Positions 34,001 to 46,017 of a stretch of DNA of 64,000 nucleotides are shown here, piece after piece. The position numbers and the translations under genes were made by a program. Position 1 is the first letter of the stretch; every line of letters starts with the position of its first letter. This DNA is from Aegilops tauschii subsp. strangulata (taxonomy: Eukaryota > Streptophyta > Magnoliopsida > Poales > Poaceae), in NCBI RefSeq assembly GCF_002575655.3, contig NC_053037.3:249025135-249089134 (forward strand), given 5' to 3'. The notes beneath the pieces were generated by a model. It was not told where the DNA came from. It did not search any database and saw only the letters and a program-made list of their open reading frames with translations.

Positions 34001-34492
34001 GCCTACAACCGCGCAAGACATTCGACTACTGGCAAGTCCCCCTTCGAGGTCGTCTACGGTTTCAATCTGTTGTCCCCATTGGACATTCTACCTCTACCAC
34101 TACAAGAGCGCATCAACATGGACGCGAGTGCACGAGCGAACTATCTCAAGAAGGTGCATGAAGATATACAAGGCACTATCGAGCACCAAGTACAACGCCT
34201 CACGACCAAGGTCAACACTAACAAGAACCCCATGATATTCAACACCGGAGATCTTGTGTGGCTACAGCTTCGCAAGGACCGCTTCCCCAACAAACGCAAG
34301 TCCAAGCTTCTAGCTCAGGCAGACGGACCCTTCAAGGTGCTAGAACGATACAACAACAACGCCTACAAGATCGACATCCCACGCGACAAGTACTCCATAA
34401 GTGACATATTCAACGTCAAGGATCTCTCTCCCTACCATGGTGATGATGTTTCTGATCCGAGGTCGAATCTTTCCCAAGGGGGGGGGAGATGA
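31024..34492 (+). pseudogene. pol: pol (protease, RT, RNase H, integrase) of element D
   Basis: Protease near 31250-31520 has VMVIIDGGS and [11 protein letters not shown] starts about 31880 (LPPGLPPPRGTEHRIDL); a shift near 32140 is followed by [20 protein letters not shown], then the catalytic [12 protein letters not shown] at 32414-32449. RNase H has [10 protein letters not shown], then TAG at 32883 with a one-base loss, and resumes as [18 protein letters not shown] and [10 protein letters not shown]. Integrase has the zinc region ([18 protein letters not shown]), MDFVLGL (Asp), [10 protein letters not shown] (Asp) and [10 protein letters not shown] (Glu). TAG at 33920-33922 and another stop shortly after break it; the C-terminal GDLVWLQLRKDRFPNKRKSK segment ends the ORF at 34492. 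Catalytic residues are kept, reading frames are not. Confidence 0.88.
34476..34489 (+). promoter_or_regulatory. Polypurine tract of element D
   Basis: aagggggggggaga immediately before TGATACGGAG. Confidence 0.85.
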
Positions 34493-35447
34493 TACGGAGC
34501 ATCCTACGGTCATCCCCATGGACCTACCTTCATCTCCGAAGACACCACATGGACGGATGACACGAGCTCGTGCAAGGGCTATCATGAACGAGGTTAACTC
34601 TCTCCTTGTTGAACTCCCCTTTGACCCACTTGAGACATGGATGCTACCTCAAACGGAGATGCTTTGTGTGCTTAGGTACCAAGGAATCAACCAAGGAGAA
34701 GGAATGGTGCAAGATGGGCACCAAGAGCATGGTGAGGGATTTTCCCAGCGCAGAGATAGAGGTACAACCACCCAACCACTGCCCAACTACCGGTCGACCG
34801 GTACAACCGCCCAACTACCGCCCAACTACTGATCCAACTTATGTGATCGAGTGGTGCAAGGCCGGTACTGCCCCAGTTTGTCCCTGTAACAGCCGTAAGA
34901 CCGGTACAACCGGTCCAACCTCAGGTACAACCATTAATCACGCCTGGGAACACCTCCGGGAACCAGTACAAGTGCTCCCAGTGGTACAACCGCCCCCATG
35001 ACCGGTACTACCGCCCTACCTGCGCGCATGTATCCCCAACTTACCCCTTGGACTATAAATACTCGTCTCCTAGCTCTGAATTAGGGTCAGCAAAGGATTA
35101 GCTCATTTGAGAGATAGAGCTTTGCTCATCCACTTGATACCTTCTCCATAGGAGATGACGACCTCTATGGAGAAGACCCCCCAAGTGGATTCAAGACCCC
35201 TCACAGGACGACCCCCTCAAGGCCTCCTCACGGAGATGAACTAGTTACCTCATGTATCGTCCTTTGTTGTGTTTGCATCGTGTATCACTTGTACTGTTCA
35301 TGGATCTAGCACATGTGTGACCATTTCTTGTTGATTTGAGTGATTCCTCTCGTTTCCCCTTGTGTTTTCCCCTCGTGTCTTCGTGTTCTTCACGGGATCC
35401 CGTCCATTTCATGAAAGACCGGGCATCTAGGGTTCTACCCTACATCA
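34490..35447 (+). repeat. 3' LTR of element D
   Basis: 958 bp, TGATACGGAG to CCCTACATCA, matching 26583-27561. The frame entering from pol includes PHGRMTRARARAIMNEVNSL. Dyad motifs at 34759, 34798, 34901 and 34981; TATA at 35054. Confidence 0.9.
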
Positions 35448-36430
35448 CCTTGCGGACGCCCTTGCCGCGGCGTCCGCCACGATCTACGACGGGAGCGGGC
35501 GCTGGTGCCCCTGTTGCAGAAAGGGGAACGACGCCGGCGGGTGGAAGGGAGTCGGCGATGGCTGTGGAGCGGGCGGACCGCGTGAGGTGACCGCGGTATG
35601 GGCGGTGTGGATGGCCTGGGCCTTGAGCTGCTTCATCCGGCGCTCCTCCAAGCGCAGGTAAGCGACGACCTGCGGGAAGGTTGGGTTGGGTATGAGCGTG
35701 AGGTTCACCGCGACATTGCTTGACTCCTCGTTGAGATCGGCGACAAGTGTGCTAAGGAGAAGGTCGTCGGAGACCTTCTCGTTGATGTCGCGAAGCTCGT
35801 TGTAGAGGCGCTTCAGGCGCATACAGAAGTCGTCAATGGAGGAGTTGTTCTGATGGCACCCGAAGAACTCCTATTGAAGAAAGACGAGCCGCTGGAGCCG
35901 GTTGTCGATGAAGAGGCTGTTGAGCTTCGTCCATATGGAGTGTGCGTCGGCCTCGTCCTGCACCATCGTGTAAAATAGGTCCTTCGAGTTGGTTAGGTAA
36001 AACCAACGAATAAGGGTGGCGTCGACGGCCGAGCACTCAGGGTCGAACTGCATGGCGTTGGCGTTGACGAAGCCATCGATGTGCTCCTGAAGATGATACT
36101 CGTGGAAGACGAGGTTGAAGTAGGTCTTCGATGAGTAGTAGGATGAGTCCTCTTGGGAGAGACAGATGGGTACTCATTTGAGGATATCGAGATCACGGAT
36201 GTCCTTGGCGGGAATGGGTTCGGGACCGGCGAAAGGATTGGAACCGCCAGAGAGGGTGGTGGAGGAGGGGGAGGCCATGGCGTTGGGTGTGGGAGGAGGG
36301 TGGTGTGGCTGGGAAGAGGAGAGGGTAGAGGGCATCAACAGTAGTGGTGTGGCGGCCTGGAGTGGAGGAAGTGCGGCAACAATGGGCGGCGGCGGTAGCG
36401 GAAGAGTTTTTAGGTTACGAAACAATCAGT
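35448..36430 (-). pseudogene. gag: Copia gag N-terminal two thirds
   Basis: On the minus strand, from about 36425: a Pro/Ser/Thr-rich start, then LDILK and the UBN2-type Copia gag domain (FDPECSAVDATLIRWFYLTN, IWTKLNSLF, LQRLVFLQ near 35870-36050; MRLKRLYNELRDINEKVSDD and LRLEERRMKQL at 35640-35822). A Gly/Arg-rich end (GGRRGKGVRK) abuts element D. Several shifts separate the segments. It is the 5' coding part of the Copia element and is joined, across the insertions, to 21869-22161. Confidence 0.82.
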
Positions 36431-36441
36431 ATCTGATACCA
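36431..36441 (-). promoter_or_regulatory. Copia primer binding site, tRNA-Met type
   Basis: Minus strand TGGTATCAGAT directly follows the LTR end. Confidence 0.75.
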
Positions 36442-36620
36442 TGTGGAATGATAATATTTGCATTGATGACTGTATTGCTCATATGCCATAGAATATGTAG
36501 AGTACATAGGCTGCGAGATCTCAACCATATCTGCTATACAAGGAAAGGATCGGGAGATATCGCTAAGCTAGGAAGTAAATACAAGAGATCCTAGTCTCCA
36601 GATATACATGCAATAACAAC
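36442..36620 (-). repeat. Copia 5' LTR
   Basis: On the plus strand it begins TGTGGAATGATAAT, next to the primer site. The far end is set approximately, near CAATAACAAC (36610-36620), because the 3' LTR is missing and cannot confirm it. Short LTRs of this size are normal for Copia. Confidence 0.55.
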
Positions 36621-36780
36621 CATGCTAAAAAAATGTGCTCATGAAGGCTTGCAAGCATTTGTTTACAACTGATGCATCACATTACACTCCAACTATGTCT
36701 CTCGAATACACACATCGTGCGTATCATATTATATAGAAGAAAGGGGGTCATCATGGATAGTTCAAGACGCTTTTCACACA

Positions 36781-39218
36781 CTATGTTATTCTAGTGTATA
36801 GCGCCAGTGCAAGTTCCTCTTGCTGTGCTCCGTTGATCCATCGATCTTCCCAAAATAGTGCGTCTTTTCCATATCCAATCGTCGCCCTTGTTGATGTCCT
36901 AAACATGGTCATCGATTCTTTCTTAGCCAGGGTGGCTAAGTAGTTGATGCATAGTGGTAGCCCAAGGTACTTACACGGGAAAGTCCCCAATGAGCATGCA
37001 AGGGTAGTCTCAATCAACGCGTTCTCATCTTCATATTAACGTATCGGCAAGGCAACCGTTTTGTGAAAGTTCACACCCAAGCCGAACGTCATACCATGCA
37101 TGTCCAACATAGTTTGAGCAAGCTTTCAACTCTATGTCATCATGTTTCAAAAATATGATGTCATCATCCGCAAAAATAGAAAGCTGGTGACTAAAGCCAA
37201 CTCTTGCCAGTGGATCTAGGATTTTCATATTCGAGGCCACACTAAACAGTTGTTGCAAAAGTTCTATGATGAGGATGAAAATATGGATCGCCCTGGTCAA
37301 GGCCTTTGCAATTGTAGAGAGGTGCTCCGGGTACCCCATTTACCATAATCTGCATGGATGATGTATCAAGAAGTCCAGAAATCCATGATAGCCACCTCGT
37401 GCTGAAGCCCATCATCCGCAAGACCTCTAGCAGAAAAGGCCATTGCACTGATTCAAATGCCTTGGAAATGTCTAAATTAAGCATGACCACATGTTGTTTT
37501 AGCACGTGTAGTCATCTGGTTGTGCATTGAGCTAGCAGAAAATTGTTGTGTAGAGGTCTGCCTTGGACGAGGGCACTTTGATATGTTCCAACTTGACGAG
37601 GCAGGTCCTCCGCTAGCCGGCAGCCCGGAATCTTATCAAAGATTTTGACAGCACCATGCACCATACTCATAGGTATGTAGTCTAGCATTTCCTTTGCACT
37701 TTCCTTCTTAGGCAGTAGTGAAGCAAGTGCTTTGTTGATCGATGCAGGCCCCGCATGTCGCCATGATGGAAAGACTCAAGGGCCTTCATAAAATCTTCCT
37801 GAATGATACTTGAGCAGGTTGTGTAGAATTGTACCATAAAACCGTTTGGCCCTTTAGTGACATAGACTTTAGGACTCTGAGCACTTCGTCTGACGTGAAT
37901 GGCGCCTGAAGGTGTTTTAGATCATATGCATGGGGGTTTAGCAATTGATCCCTCACTCACCTGGAACCAAACAGTTTGCCATAGTAATCATCAACCACCG
38001 CCGCAATCCTCTCCCGGCCAATTATTATTTTGTAATTGTGCCGCATAGACATGATGACGTTCTTCCGCTGTCGATGCCGAGTATGTTCATGGGAAAAACA
38101 AATATTGGCATCCCCATCCTTGAGATGCACGAGTCTGGATTTTTTTCTTGCAATCGTTCATTGAAGTGAACATAGGCCCAATAGCTCCCTTTTCAAAAGT
38201 TTGTGCAGCTCAAATTCGGACGGAACCAGCTCCCGAGATTCTAAGGCCACATCCAAACGCAAAATTATCTCAAATGCAATGGCGATATGTAGACGTATGT
38301 TCCCAATCCATTTAAGACTGCACCTTTGCAGCTGTTTCACGGTGATCCGTAGCCTATTGTTCAGTGCTATGAAGGGATTGCCAGCTGATGGAGTAGAATT
38401 CCATGCTTCTTGAATCATGTTCATCAACCCAGGTGCTTTCGGCCGGAAAACCTCAAACTTAAAAGGCTTGCCAAAGTGGAAATCCACGCTCAAATCCAGC
38501 AGAAGCGTGCATTGATTAGATACTGCAGAGCCCGATGCTGAAAGGAAGCATGAAGGGTGGAGATCCTCCCAGGAGTTTGTCGCGAAGCATGATCAATCTT
38601 TTCCAAACTTTCACATGCCCTATCATTGGAGGACCAAGTGTATCTCCTCACATTGTGGTAGATTTCTTTCAATTCCAACCAATTTAGTTTAGATTGTAAA
38701 CGAGATATAAACCATCGATTAATCGATGCATTGTTCTTATCTTCTGAGTTTACCAAAATATTAAAATCTTCGATGATCATCCACGGACCCACGTGTAAGT
38801 CACGAATATCCGCCATCTCTTGCAAAAATTCAAGCTTTGCCGCGTCCAGGTTTGGCATGTAGACGCTCGTGAGCCGCCATACCGGTGCCCCTAGGGGCTG
38901 GACTAGTGCCAAGAGCGTGTTATTAGTGATGTGCGGGTTAGATAACGTAGCCACAAGTGGATCCCAAGCTAGTAAAATGCCACCTCGTGTGCCATTAGCC
39001 GGAAGGTAATAGAAACTTCCAAATTTATTCCCCAAGCATTGTTTGATAGTCTCAAGCGTTACAACCTCCATCTTGGTCTCCTGAAAATAGATTATACTAG
39101 GATTGGCCACTGTCACCACTTGATAGATAGTATTGCGCCGTGTTGGTGTATTCAGCCTGCGTACATTCCACACAAGCAACTTCAAATGTTGTTTAGCCAT
39201 ATAGGGAGCCAACAACAA
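36781..39218 (-). pseudogene. LINE ORF2: endonuclease and reverse transcriptase
   Basis: The APE-type endonuclease is at 38490-39218: LLVWNVRRLN (WNxRG with Arg for Gly), FQETKMEVV, and IIEDFNIL where Asp/Glu precede DFN. The RT region has LDISKAFESVQW at 37430-37475, KGLDQGDP near 37290 and the catalytic FADDDIIF at 37160-37185. A zinc-RVT-like end, GYGKDALFWEDRWINGA, lies at 36830-36880. Frameshifts and stops occur throughout, notably 37506-38157, so no active protein can form. The product would nick target DNA and copy LINE RNA. Confidence 0.82.
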
Positions 39219-39269
39219 TCACCACAAGGGTTGAAGGCTTAGGCCCTCACCTTCATGTCCACCATGGTC

Positions 39270-40165
39270 TCCTTAAGTAGAAAGACCGAGGGGTTCCCAT
39301 CCAAACAATGCCAGAACTATCGCAATTTGTGTATCATTTAATGGGCAGTCGAACAAATGGACGTACGCCTGCAATGCATCATCGCCTACGATGTCTCCAT
39401 CATTTGCTAGGCAAAGTTTCCTTATGATTGCTTGTTGTTGTTTGGTGTCCATAGATCCATGACCTAGGCCCTCAGCTAAGTGTACTCTCCACCTAGGTGT
39501 GGTGGTGGTGATATACCTTTGCTGCCTTGGGCGCCTCGACATCGGCGGTGCATGACTCACATGTGTCCTGAGGATGGGAGATAACACGCACTATACTTGG
39601 GCACAAAAAGCGTTTAGGCGGACACATGCAGTGGATTGGTGCATGCTTTGTGTAGTACGCGTGCCTGTCCCACCATTTGATAAAGCTGCAGATACCTCCT
39701 TAGAAAGACTAACCATGAAGGTATCCCATGCATGCATAGTCTCCATCTTGTTTCCACGTGGCATGCCTTTGAACGAATGAGAGAGATCTTGTAGACGAGC
39801 CACACTATAGGGTACCTTAGGGGTTACCGCTTTCATGCTTTATGTCCCATTAAGCACATATATTCGATCCAGTTGGGAGCCCATGGTAGGACGCATGCCT
39901 CGCGTCCCATCATCAACCACCAACTCCACCGACCCCATGCGGATTGCCAGGTCTGTCTGCATAGGATCTTCACATGAGTTCCTATTGGCTACAGCAGGTT
40001 CCACTACCACCCCACGCCAGTGGTGGAGGTAGCCAAGGAAAGAGACCTATACTTTGTCGCGTCCAAAGACTAGTCGCAGGGAGGGCAGATACTCAAGACA
40101 AAGAGTGCTTCCTAATCCCAGACTGACCGGCTCTGCTTTCCAAGGTTGCCACATGGTCTTCCAAC
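39270..40165 (-). pseudogene. LINE ORF1 C-terminal part and ORF1-ORF2 junction
   Basis: Minus-strand frames at 39591-39836 and 39273-39587 include DALQAYVHLFDCPLNDTQIA then ALFGWEP, a pattern shared with the segment preceding the endonuclease in plant L1 elements. Basic residues (RRPRQQR) precede it. Stops lie near 39837 and 39588. It continues, across element B, with 48020-48408. Confidence 0.65.
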
Positions 40166-40170
40166 GCAGA

Positions 40171-41087
40171 TGATGAGGACATCAATACCATTGTTACACC
40201 CACAACCCCTGCTGCTATACATACTGGACCAATTACTAGAGCTCGCGCACGCCAATTAAATTACCAGGTACTTTCGTTTCTTGGTAATGATTCTAATGTT
40301 CATGAGAATATGATGCTGCCTAAATTGGATACATTTGTTTTGCTTACAAATGAAGGGCCTAGCTTTGAGAAGGATGAACATTGGAGCAAGAACAAGCATG
40401 GAGATGATGGCATGCGCATGGGGAACAAGAACGGAGTTACAAGTGATGATTTCAGGACGTTGAAGCCACCATAATGCGTGCATGAAGCCTTGGACGAAAT
40501 ATACAAGATGCTACTTCATAACTTTCGTCCAGAGGCTATTCTAGGTGCTGCGTCACCTTATTATTGGGCCAGGCCCATGTAATTTCGAAATACTTGAGTA
40601 TAGGCTGTTTTTAGAGTCCGTATGTCTGGGGAAACAAGAGATAGGGTTGGTTTCGGACCCCTTCCCCAAGGGCCACGAAATTCCCCCCTCTTCCTCCATA
40701 TATACAGCCCTTAGGGCGTCGTTTAGACTTTGGGTTTTGTTTAGATTAAAAGTTCGCCATAGCTGCAACTTCGCGTACTTCGTTTGAGTTCAACGACCAG
40801 ACAAAGGCGTCACAGAACCCCACCTTGATCAATAAAGCTTTCTTCTTATATTCGCAATATCCAGATTGCAATCTCAGTTTCTCGCTTGTTCTTCGTTTGC
40901 TCGCAGGAAACAGACCCTCGTGGTCAGGTTGATCGTGCTCCGGCGTGGTCAATAACCTCTCGGAGTTGGTTTAGCGATTGCTAAGGCGCGACGTCATCGC
41001 ACGTTCGTAGTCGGATCATCAAAGTCGACTTCCACCAAAGCGATATCCATCATCTCATCGAAAGACGGGACACCTTTGCCTCTATCA
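40171..41087 (+). repeat. 5' LTR of element B
   Basis: 917 bp, TGATGAGGAC to CTCTATCA. The part downstream of the TATA box resembles A and C LTRs (aaaagtt.gcca.. gcaact, ttcaacgaccagac); the part upstream does not. TATA-like atatatac at 40698. Confidence 0.93.
40698..40705 (+). promoter_or_regulatory. TATA box, element B 5' LTR
   Basis: atatatac in the context cctccatatatacagcc; repeated at 47631 in the 3' LTR. Confidence 0.55.
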
Positions 41088-41089
41088 AG

Positions 41090-41098
41090 TGGTATCAG
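41090..41098 (+). promoter_or_regulatory. Primer binding site, tRNA-Met type (element B)
   Basis: tggtatcag two bases after the LTR. Confidence 0.8.
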
Positions 41099-42284
41099 AT
41101 TTCCAGGTTGCTCGGTGAGATTTTACAGTTTTTCGTAGTTTAGATCGAGTTTGTTCTTCATACCTATAGTCCACGAAAAAGCCAAAAAAAAATTAGGGTT
41201 AGTTCATCCTATCCGAACCAATCTGAGCCTTTGCATAATCTTTTCTGTGTTTGCTTTGTTGAATTTGCGGTTGCATCGTCGTGTCAAGTTGCTGGTCTTA
41301 GCGTCTAGTCCTTTAGAGTTTCGAGTTCTGTTCACAGGTTGTCACGTCGCCGCTGCCATATATCACCATCGCATCATCATCATCGCTGCTGCCATATACC
41401 ACCACCGCACCAACTTCATCGCCGCTGCCATATACCACCACCACATATTCACTGCCAATCTGAGTCCATATACGCCACCACATATCCGCCACCATCACGC
41501 CAATCCGAGTACACCTGCAACATATATCCGCCACCAGTCCGAGGTCCACCAGATTCATCTCCACCACCAGTCCGAGTTCCACCAGATTCATCTCTGCCAC
41601 CAGTCCGAGTTCCACCAGATTCATCTCCGCCACCAGTCCTAGTCCAAGTTCAGTATTTTGTTACTCTGTTTTGGATTTCCAGATCACGCCATACTCCGAG
41701 TCGTGACAGAGAAGGACTCCCAAACTTTTGTGTTACCCGTAGTAGAAAAATAGTTCCAGTTTCAAAAAAAAACTATGTTTGGAAAATTCGGGCTAGGCAG
41801 TTTTTAGACCATTTGTTGACTTTTTCGGAAAAAATTTGTTGCGGAGCAAAAAAAAGTGCAAAAAAAAAGTGCAAAAAAAATTCAGAGTGTGCTCCTCCCT
41901 TGTTTACGTGCAGCGCCATGATTTTGTTAGTGTTCTAGGCTCCCGTCTCTAGCACGGTCTAGCCTAGGACCAGCACAGTACCGTCGTTGAGCGTTTATTC
42001 AACTTTGCATATCTGAATTGATTATTGCTGACCCTTTTTGCTACCATATTATAAGCCTTCCCAGCTCCACATACATCTACGTCATGCGTTTGACTCTCCT
42101 TGGTAATCTCTCTATCCAAGCTTTGAGAGTTTTGACTACAACGGTTGCCGATCACCACCTACTGCTGGGTAAGAACTGGTAAGAATTTGAGATTCGCTTG
42201 AAGGATTTGTGACACACCACCATCACCACCACTTCCTAGTAGTCTGTAGGATCATATTCTTTTGTGTTTCTATTGCTGCTAACC
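41099..42284 (+). other. 5' leader of element B
   Basis: No credible gene. Contains CCACC-rich repeats (41345-41460), a 33-bp minisatellite, and A-rich runs near 41850-41880. Ends at the gag ATG in good context (accATGg). Confidence 0.65.
41532..41640 (+). repeat. 33-bp minisatellite in element B leader
   Basis: Repeats of caccagtccgagttccacc and following bases start at 41532, 41565, 41598 and 41631 (three full units and the start of a fourth). The unit is a multiple of three, so a Pro/Ser-rich frame remains open, but I consider it noncoding. Confidence 0.8.
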
Positions 42285-43838
42285 ATGGCAGGATCACAAG
42301 CCGATGAGACTGATTGGGAGAACATGACGAACAAGGAGTTGCATGATAAATTTCAGCAAATGATGAGTGGCCAGGTGGGAGATGTGCTAAACAGATTTGA
42401 AGAGGCTATGGAGAGGATAGATGCCGTGGAGAAGTCGTTCGAGACAAAGCTGGATAACAAGTTTAATGAATTGCTCAAGCGTCTTCCCCAACCGCCACCG
42501 GCTGCACCTGTCGCACCTCTACAACAACAACAACCACATCTCCAACGCCGCCTTCCAAATCAAGTGGGACGAGCACAGCGTGTTCCAATTGAGACTGGTC
42601 AAAATTCGGGTGCCGCTGCACCTACTGTTGATGCTTCTTTGGCTCATGCTACTGCGGCGGCTGAGGAGGATGACGATTATGCGGGCGATTATGAGGATGA
42701 GGTTGATGAAAATCAGAACTACGTGCAGCCACCAGCACCACCACCAGCAGGTCGACCTCAGGTATATGTTCGCAACGGTAGGCCTGCACCACCTCCTCAG
42801 GTACGAGATCATGACCATGTTCCTAAACTGAAATTGAATATTCCACCGTTTGAGGGTAGATACAGTCCTGATGTATATCTTACTTGGGAGTTAGAAACTG
42901 AACAACGTTTTACATGTTTACAATATCCCGAGGAGAGACGGGTTGCTGCTGCTGTTTGTGCTTTCACTAGTTTTGCATGTGTATGGTGGTCTGAACATTG
43001 TAGATTATATCCTATTCCAGCTACTTGGGCTGCTTTGAAAACTGCTATGCGTACTCGTTGGGTTCCACCATATTATCAACGTGAATTGCTTCAAAAACTG
43101 CAGCGTTTACGACAAGGGAAAAATTCTGTAGAAGAATATTATCAGGAATTACAAACTGGCATGATTCGATGTGGTATTGTTGAGGAGAATGAAGCTATGC
43201 TTGCACGTTTTATGGGTGGTTTAAATAGAGAGATTCAGACCATTCTAGAGTATAAGGAGTATACTAATATCACTCGTTTATTCCATCTTGCTTGTAAAGC
43301 TGAACGTGAAGTGCAGGATCGACAAGCATTGGCGCAAACTAACTTTTCTGCAGGTCGACCTTCATCATGGACACCGTGTGCATCTTCTACTTCCACTGCA
43401 CCAGCACCTCCATCAGGTTCCACCTCCAGCCGTCATACAAGAAAGCAGGCACAACCACCACTATCTGCCAAGAGCGCACCTGCCAGGCCTGCACAGAGCT
43501 CTTCTTCTTCCATGGCGTCAACAGGGCACACAAGTGATATTATTTGTTGTCGTTGTAAGGGAGGAGGACATTATGCGCGAGAATGCAAATCTCAGCGTGT
43601 AATGATTGCTACTGAGGATGGTGGGTATGAGTCCGCTAGTGACTATGATGAGGAGACTTTGGCTCTTATTACACGTGAAGAACATGGTGGAGATGATTCT
43701 GAAAATGAGACACAATACATGGCTCCTGAAGACGCTGACAGGTATGAATGTTTAGTTGCTCAACGTGTTTTGAGTGTGCAGGTCACACAAGCAGAGAAAA
43801 ATCAGAGGATAATTTGTTCCATACAAAGGGAGTTGTGA
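42285..43838 (+). CDS. gag: gag of element B
   Basis: The ATG at 42285 ([13 protein letters not shown]) is chosen over upstream TTG for its context. The N-terminal 70 residues look helical ([20 protein letters not shown]), then Pro/Gln-rich and acidic linkers. The capsid domain spans about residues 185-360: [59 protein letters not shown]. The zinc knuckle [14 protein letters not shown] (C-x2-C-x4-H-x4-C) is complete at 43545-43590. The frame ends at 43838 because of a likely one-base loss near 43815; the protease frame follows at once. It forms the particle and binds RNA. Confidence 0.87.
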   Translation: MAGSQADETDWENMTNKELHDKFQQMMSGQVGDVLNRFEEAMERIDAVEKSFETKLDNKFNELLKRLPQPPPAAPVAPLQQQQPHLQRRLPNQVGRAQRVPIETGQNSGAAAPTVDASLAHATAAAEEDDDYAGDYEDEVDENQNYVQPPAPPPAGRPQVYVRNGRPAPPPQVRDHDHVPKLKLNIPPFEGRYSPDVYLTWELETEQRFTCLQYPEERRVAAAVCAFTSFACVWWSEHCRLYPIPATWAALKTAMRTRWVPPYYQRELLQKLQRLRQGKNSVEEYYQELQTGMIRCGIVEENEAMLARFMGGLNREIQTILEYKEYTNITRLFHLACKAEREVQDRQALAQTNFSAGRPSSWTPCASSTSTAPAPPSGSTSSRHTRKQAQPPLSAKSAPARPAQSSSSSMASTGHTSDIICCRCKGGGHYARECKSQRVMIATEDGGYESASDYDEETLALITREEHGGDDSENETQYMAPEDADRYECLVAQRVLSVQVTQAEKNQRIICSIQREL

Positions 43839-45268
43839 AGGAACGTTCTGTTCGCGTAATCATAGATGGAGGGAGCTGTAACAACTTGGCTAGCATGGAG
43901 ATGGTGGAGAAACTATCTCTCACCACAAGACCACATCCACATCCTTACTACATCCAATGGTTCAACAACAACGACAAGGTTAAGGTAACACGTACTGTTC
44001 GTGTGCATTTTAGTATCTCTACATATGCTGATTTTGTTGATTGTGATGTGGTACCCATGCAAGCATGTTCCTTATTACTTGGTAGACCATGGCAATTTGA
44101 TAAAAACTCTGTACACCATGGTAGAAACAATCAGTATACTCTTGTTCATAAGGATAAAAATATTACTTTGCTTCCTATGACTCCTGATTCCATTTTGAAA
44201 GATGACATTAATAGAGCTAATAAAGCAAAACAGGAGAAAAATAAGAGTGAAAATCAGATTGTGGCAAAAGAATTTGAGCAACAAATGAAGCCTAATAATA
44301 AACCATCTAGTGTTGCTTCTGAAATTAAATTGAGAAGTGCATGTTTACTTGCCACCAAATCTAATATTGATGAGCTAGTTTTTAGAAAATCTGTTTGCTA
44401 TGCTTTTGTGTGCAAAGAGGCATTATTTTCATTCGAGGACGTGCCTTCCTCTTTGCCCCCTGCTGTCACTAACATTTTGCAGGAGTTCGCTGACGTCTTT
44501 CCACAAGACGTGCCACCGGGATTACCACCTATTCGAGGGATTGAGCATCAAATTGACTTAATTCCCGGTGCATCGTTACCCAACCGTGCACCATACCGTA
44601 CCAATCCAGAGGAGACGAAGGAGATTATGCGTCAAGTACAGGAGCTGCTCGACAAAGGTTATATACGCGAATCTCTTAGTCCTTGTGCTGTTCCTATTAT
44701 ACTTGTGCCTAAAAAGGATGGTACATCACGTATGTGTGTTGATTGTAGAGGCATTAATAACATTACTATTCGTTATCGTCATCCTATTCCTAGGCTAGAT
44801 GATATGCTTGATGAATTGAGTGGCTCTACAATATTTTCCAAAGTTGATTTGCGTAGTGGATACCATCAAATTCGTATGAAACTGGGAGATGAATGGAAAA
44901 CAGCATTTAAAACTAAGTTTGGTTTATATGAGTGGTTTGTCATGCCTTTTGGGTTAACTAATGCACCTAGTACTTTCATGAGACTAATGAACGAAGTTTT
45001 ACGTGCTTTTATTGGACGATTTGTGGTAGTCTATTTTGATGATATACTGATTTATAGCAAATCTTTGGAAGAACATTTGGAACATTTACGTGCTGTTTTA
45101 TTGCTCTACGTGATGCACGTTTGTTTGGTAACCTTGGGAAGTGCACCTTTTGCACCGACCGAGTATCTTTTCTTGGCTATGTTGTTACTCCACAGGGAAT
45201 TGAAGTTGATAAAGCCAAGATTGAAGCTATTGAGAGTTGGCCGCAGCCCAAAACGGTCACACAAGTGA
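43748..45268 (+). pseudogene. pol: protease and RT palm of element B pol
   Basis: Homology begins near 43815 (NLFHTKG), in a frame overlapping the end of gag. Protease: [14 protein letters not shown] and [81 protein letters not shown] and catalytic [14 protein letters not shown] at 45024-45065. The frame is lost after HLRAVL near 45112, where the following residues are no longer RT-like. In related elements gag and pol form one ORF, so the overlap is best read as a small deletion. Confidence 0.88.
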
Positions 45269-46017
45269 GGAGTTTCCTTGGCCTCGCTGGTTTCTATAGG
45301 CGTTTTGTGAGATATTTCAGCACCATTGCTGCACCTCTCAACGAGCTTACAAAGAAGGACGTGCCTTTTGTTTGGGGTACCGCACAAGAAGAGGCCTTCA
45401 CGGTATTGAAAGATAAGTTGACACATGCTCCTTTACTCCAACTTCCTGATTTTAATAAGACTTTTGAGCTTGAATGTGATGCTAGTGGAATTGGATTAGG
45501 AGGTGTGTTATTACAAGATGGTAAACCTGTTGCATACTTTTCTGAAAAATTGAGTGGGCCTAGTCTGAATTATTCTACTTATGATAAAGAACTATATGCT
45601 CTTGTTCGGACTTTAGAAACATGGCAACATTATTTATGGCCCAAAGAATTTGTTATACATTCTGATCATGAATCTTTGAAACATATTAAAAGTCAAGCTA
45701 AACTGAATCGTAGACATGCTAAATGGGTTGAATTCATTGAAACTTTCCCTTATGTCATTAAACACAAGAAGGGTAAAGAAAATGTTATTGCTGATGCATT
45801 GTCTCGTCGCTATACTATGCTGTCACAACTTGACTTCAAAATATTTGGTTTGGAGACCATCAAAGATCAATATGTGCATGATGCTGATTTTAAAGATGTT
45901 TTGCAGAATTGTAAAGAAGGAAGAACCTGGAACAAGTTTGTTGTTAATGATGGATTTGTGTTCCGTGCTAACAAGCTATGCATTCCAGCTAACTCTCTTC
46001 GTCTTTTGTTGTTGTAG
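45121..46017 (+). pseudogene. pol: RT end, RNase H and connection of element B pol
   Basis: Continues RT in the restored frame ([40 protein letters not shown]). RNase [21 protein letters not shown] (Asp), [13 protein letters not shown] (Glu), [10 protein letters not shown] (Asp) and [10 protein letters not shown] (Asp). It ends at TAG 46015-46017, where related elements have Gln ([10 protein letters not shown]), so this is a CAG-to-TAG nonsense change; the integrase follows in the same frame. Confidence 0.88.

Larger units (their letters stand above)
26583..35447 (+). mobile_element. Gypsy element D, full length but decayed
   Basis: LTRs 26583-27561 and 34490-35447, flanked by CCTTA (26578-26582) and CCTTG (35448-35452), a 5-bp duplication with one change. 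It carries a tRNA-Met type primer site, long leader, gag, protease, RT, RNase H, integrase and a G-rich polypurine tract. The pol-like reading continues into the 3' LTR with TRARARA, as in element B and in CRM-like Gypsy elements. The gag has a nonsense codon and a frameshift, pol several more. It inserted four bases from the right end of the solo LTR's target duplication. Confidence 0.9.
5021..36620 (-). mobile_element. Copia LTR retrotransposon, truncated and split by four insertions
   Basis: One Copia element lies on the minus strand in pieces: 5' LTR (36442 to about 36620), primer site (36431-36441), gag N-terminal part (35448-36430), gag C-terminal part (21869-22161), protease (17131-17330), and integrase plus start of RT (5021-6981). 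The order matches Copia gag-PR-IN-RT read on the minus strand. Intervening DNA belongs to an Athila-type element, element A, a solo LTR and element D. Three insertions have target duplications: ATGAT, TGGCC, and CCTTA/CCTTG. The rest of RT, RNase H and the 3' LTR are missing beyond 5021. It is the oldest shell of this nest and carries many stops. Confidence 0.85.

Noticed and set aside
39039..39242. Plus-strand ORF within the LINE
   Set aside because: Antisense to the LINE endonuclease, which has clear motifs on the minus strand.
41339..41938. Proline-rich ORF in element B leader
   Set aside because: Explained by CCACC repeats and a 33-bp minisatellite upstream of the gag start.
43748..43838. 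Programmed frameshift between gag and protease in element B
   Set aside because: Related elements have one continuous ORF and a one-base loss near 43815 explains the overlap; no slippery site seen.
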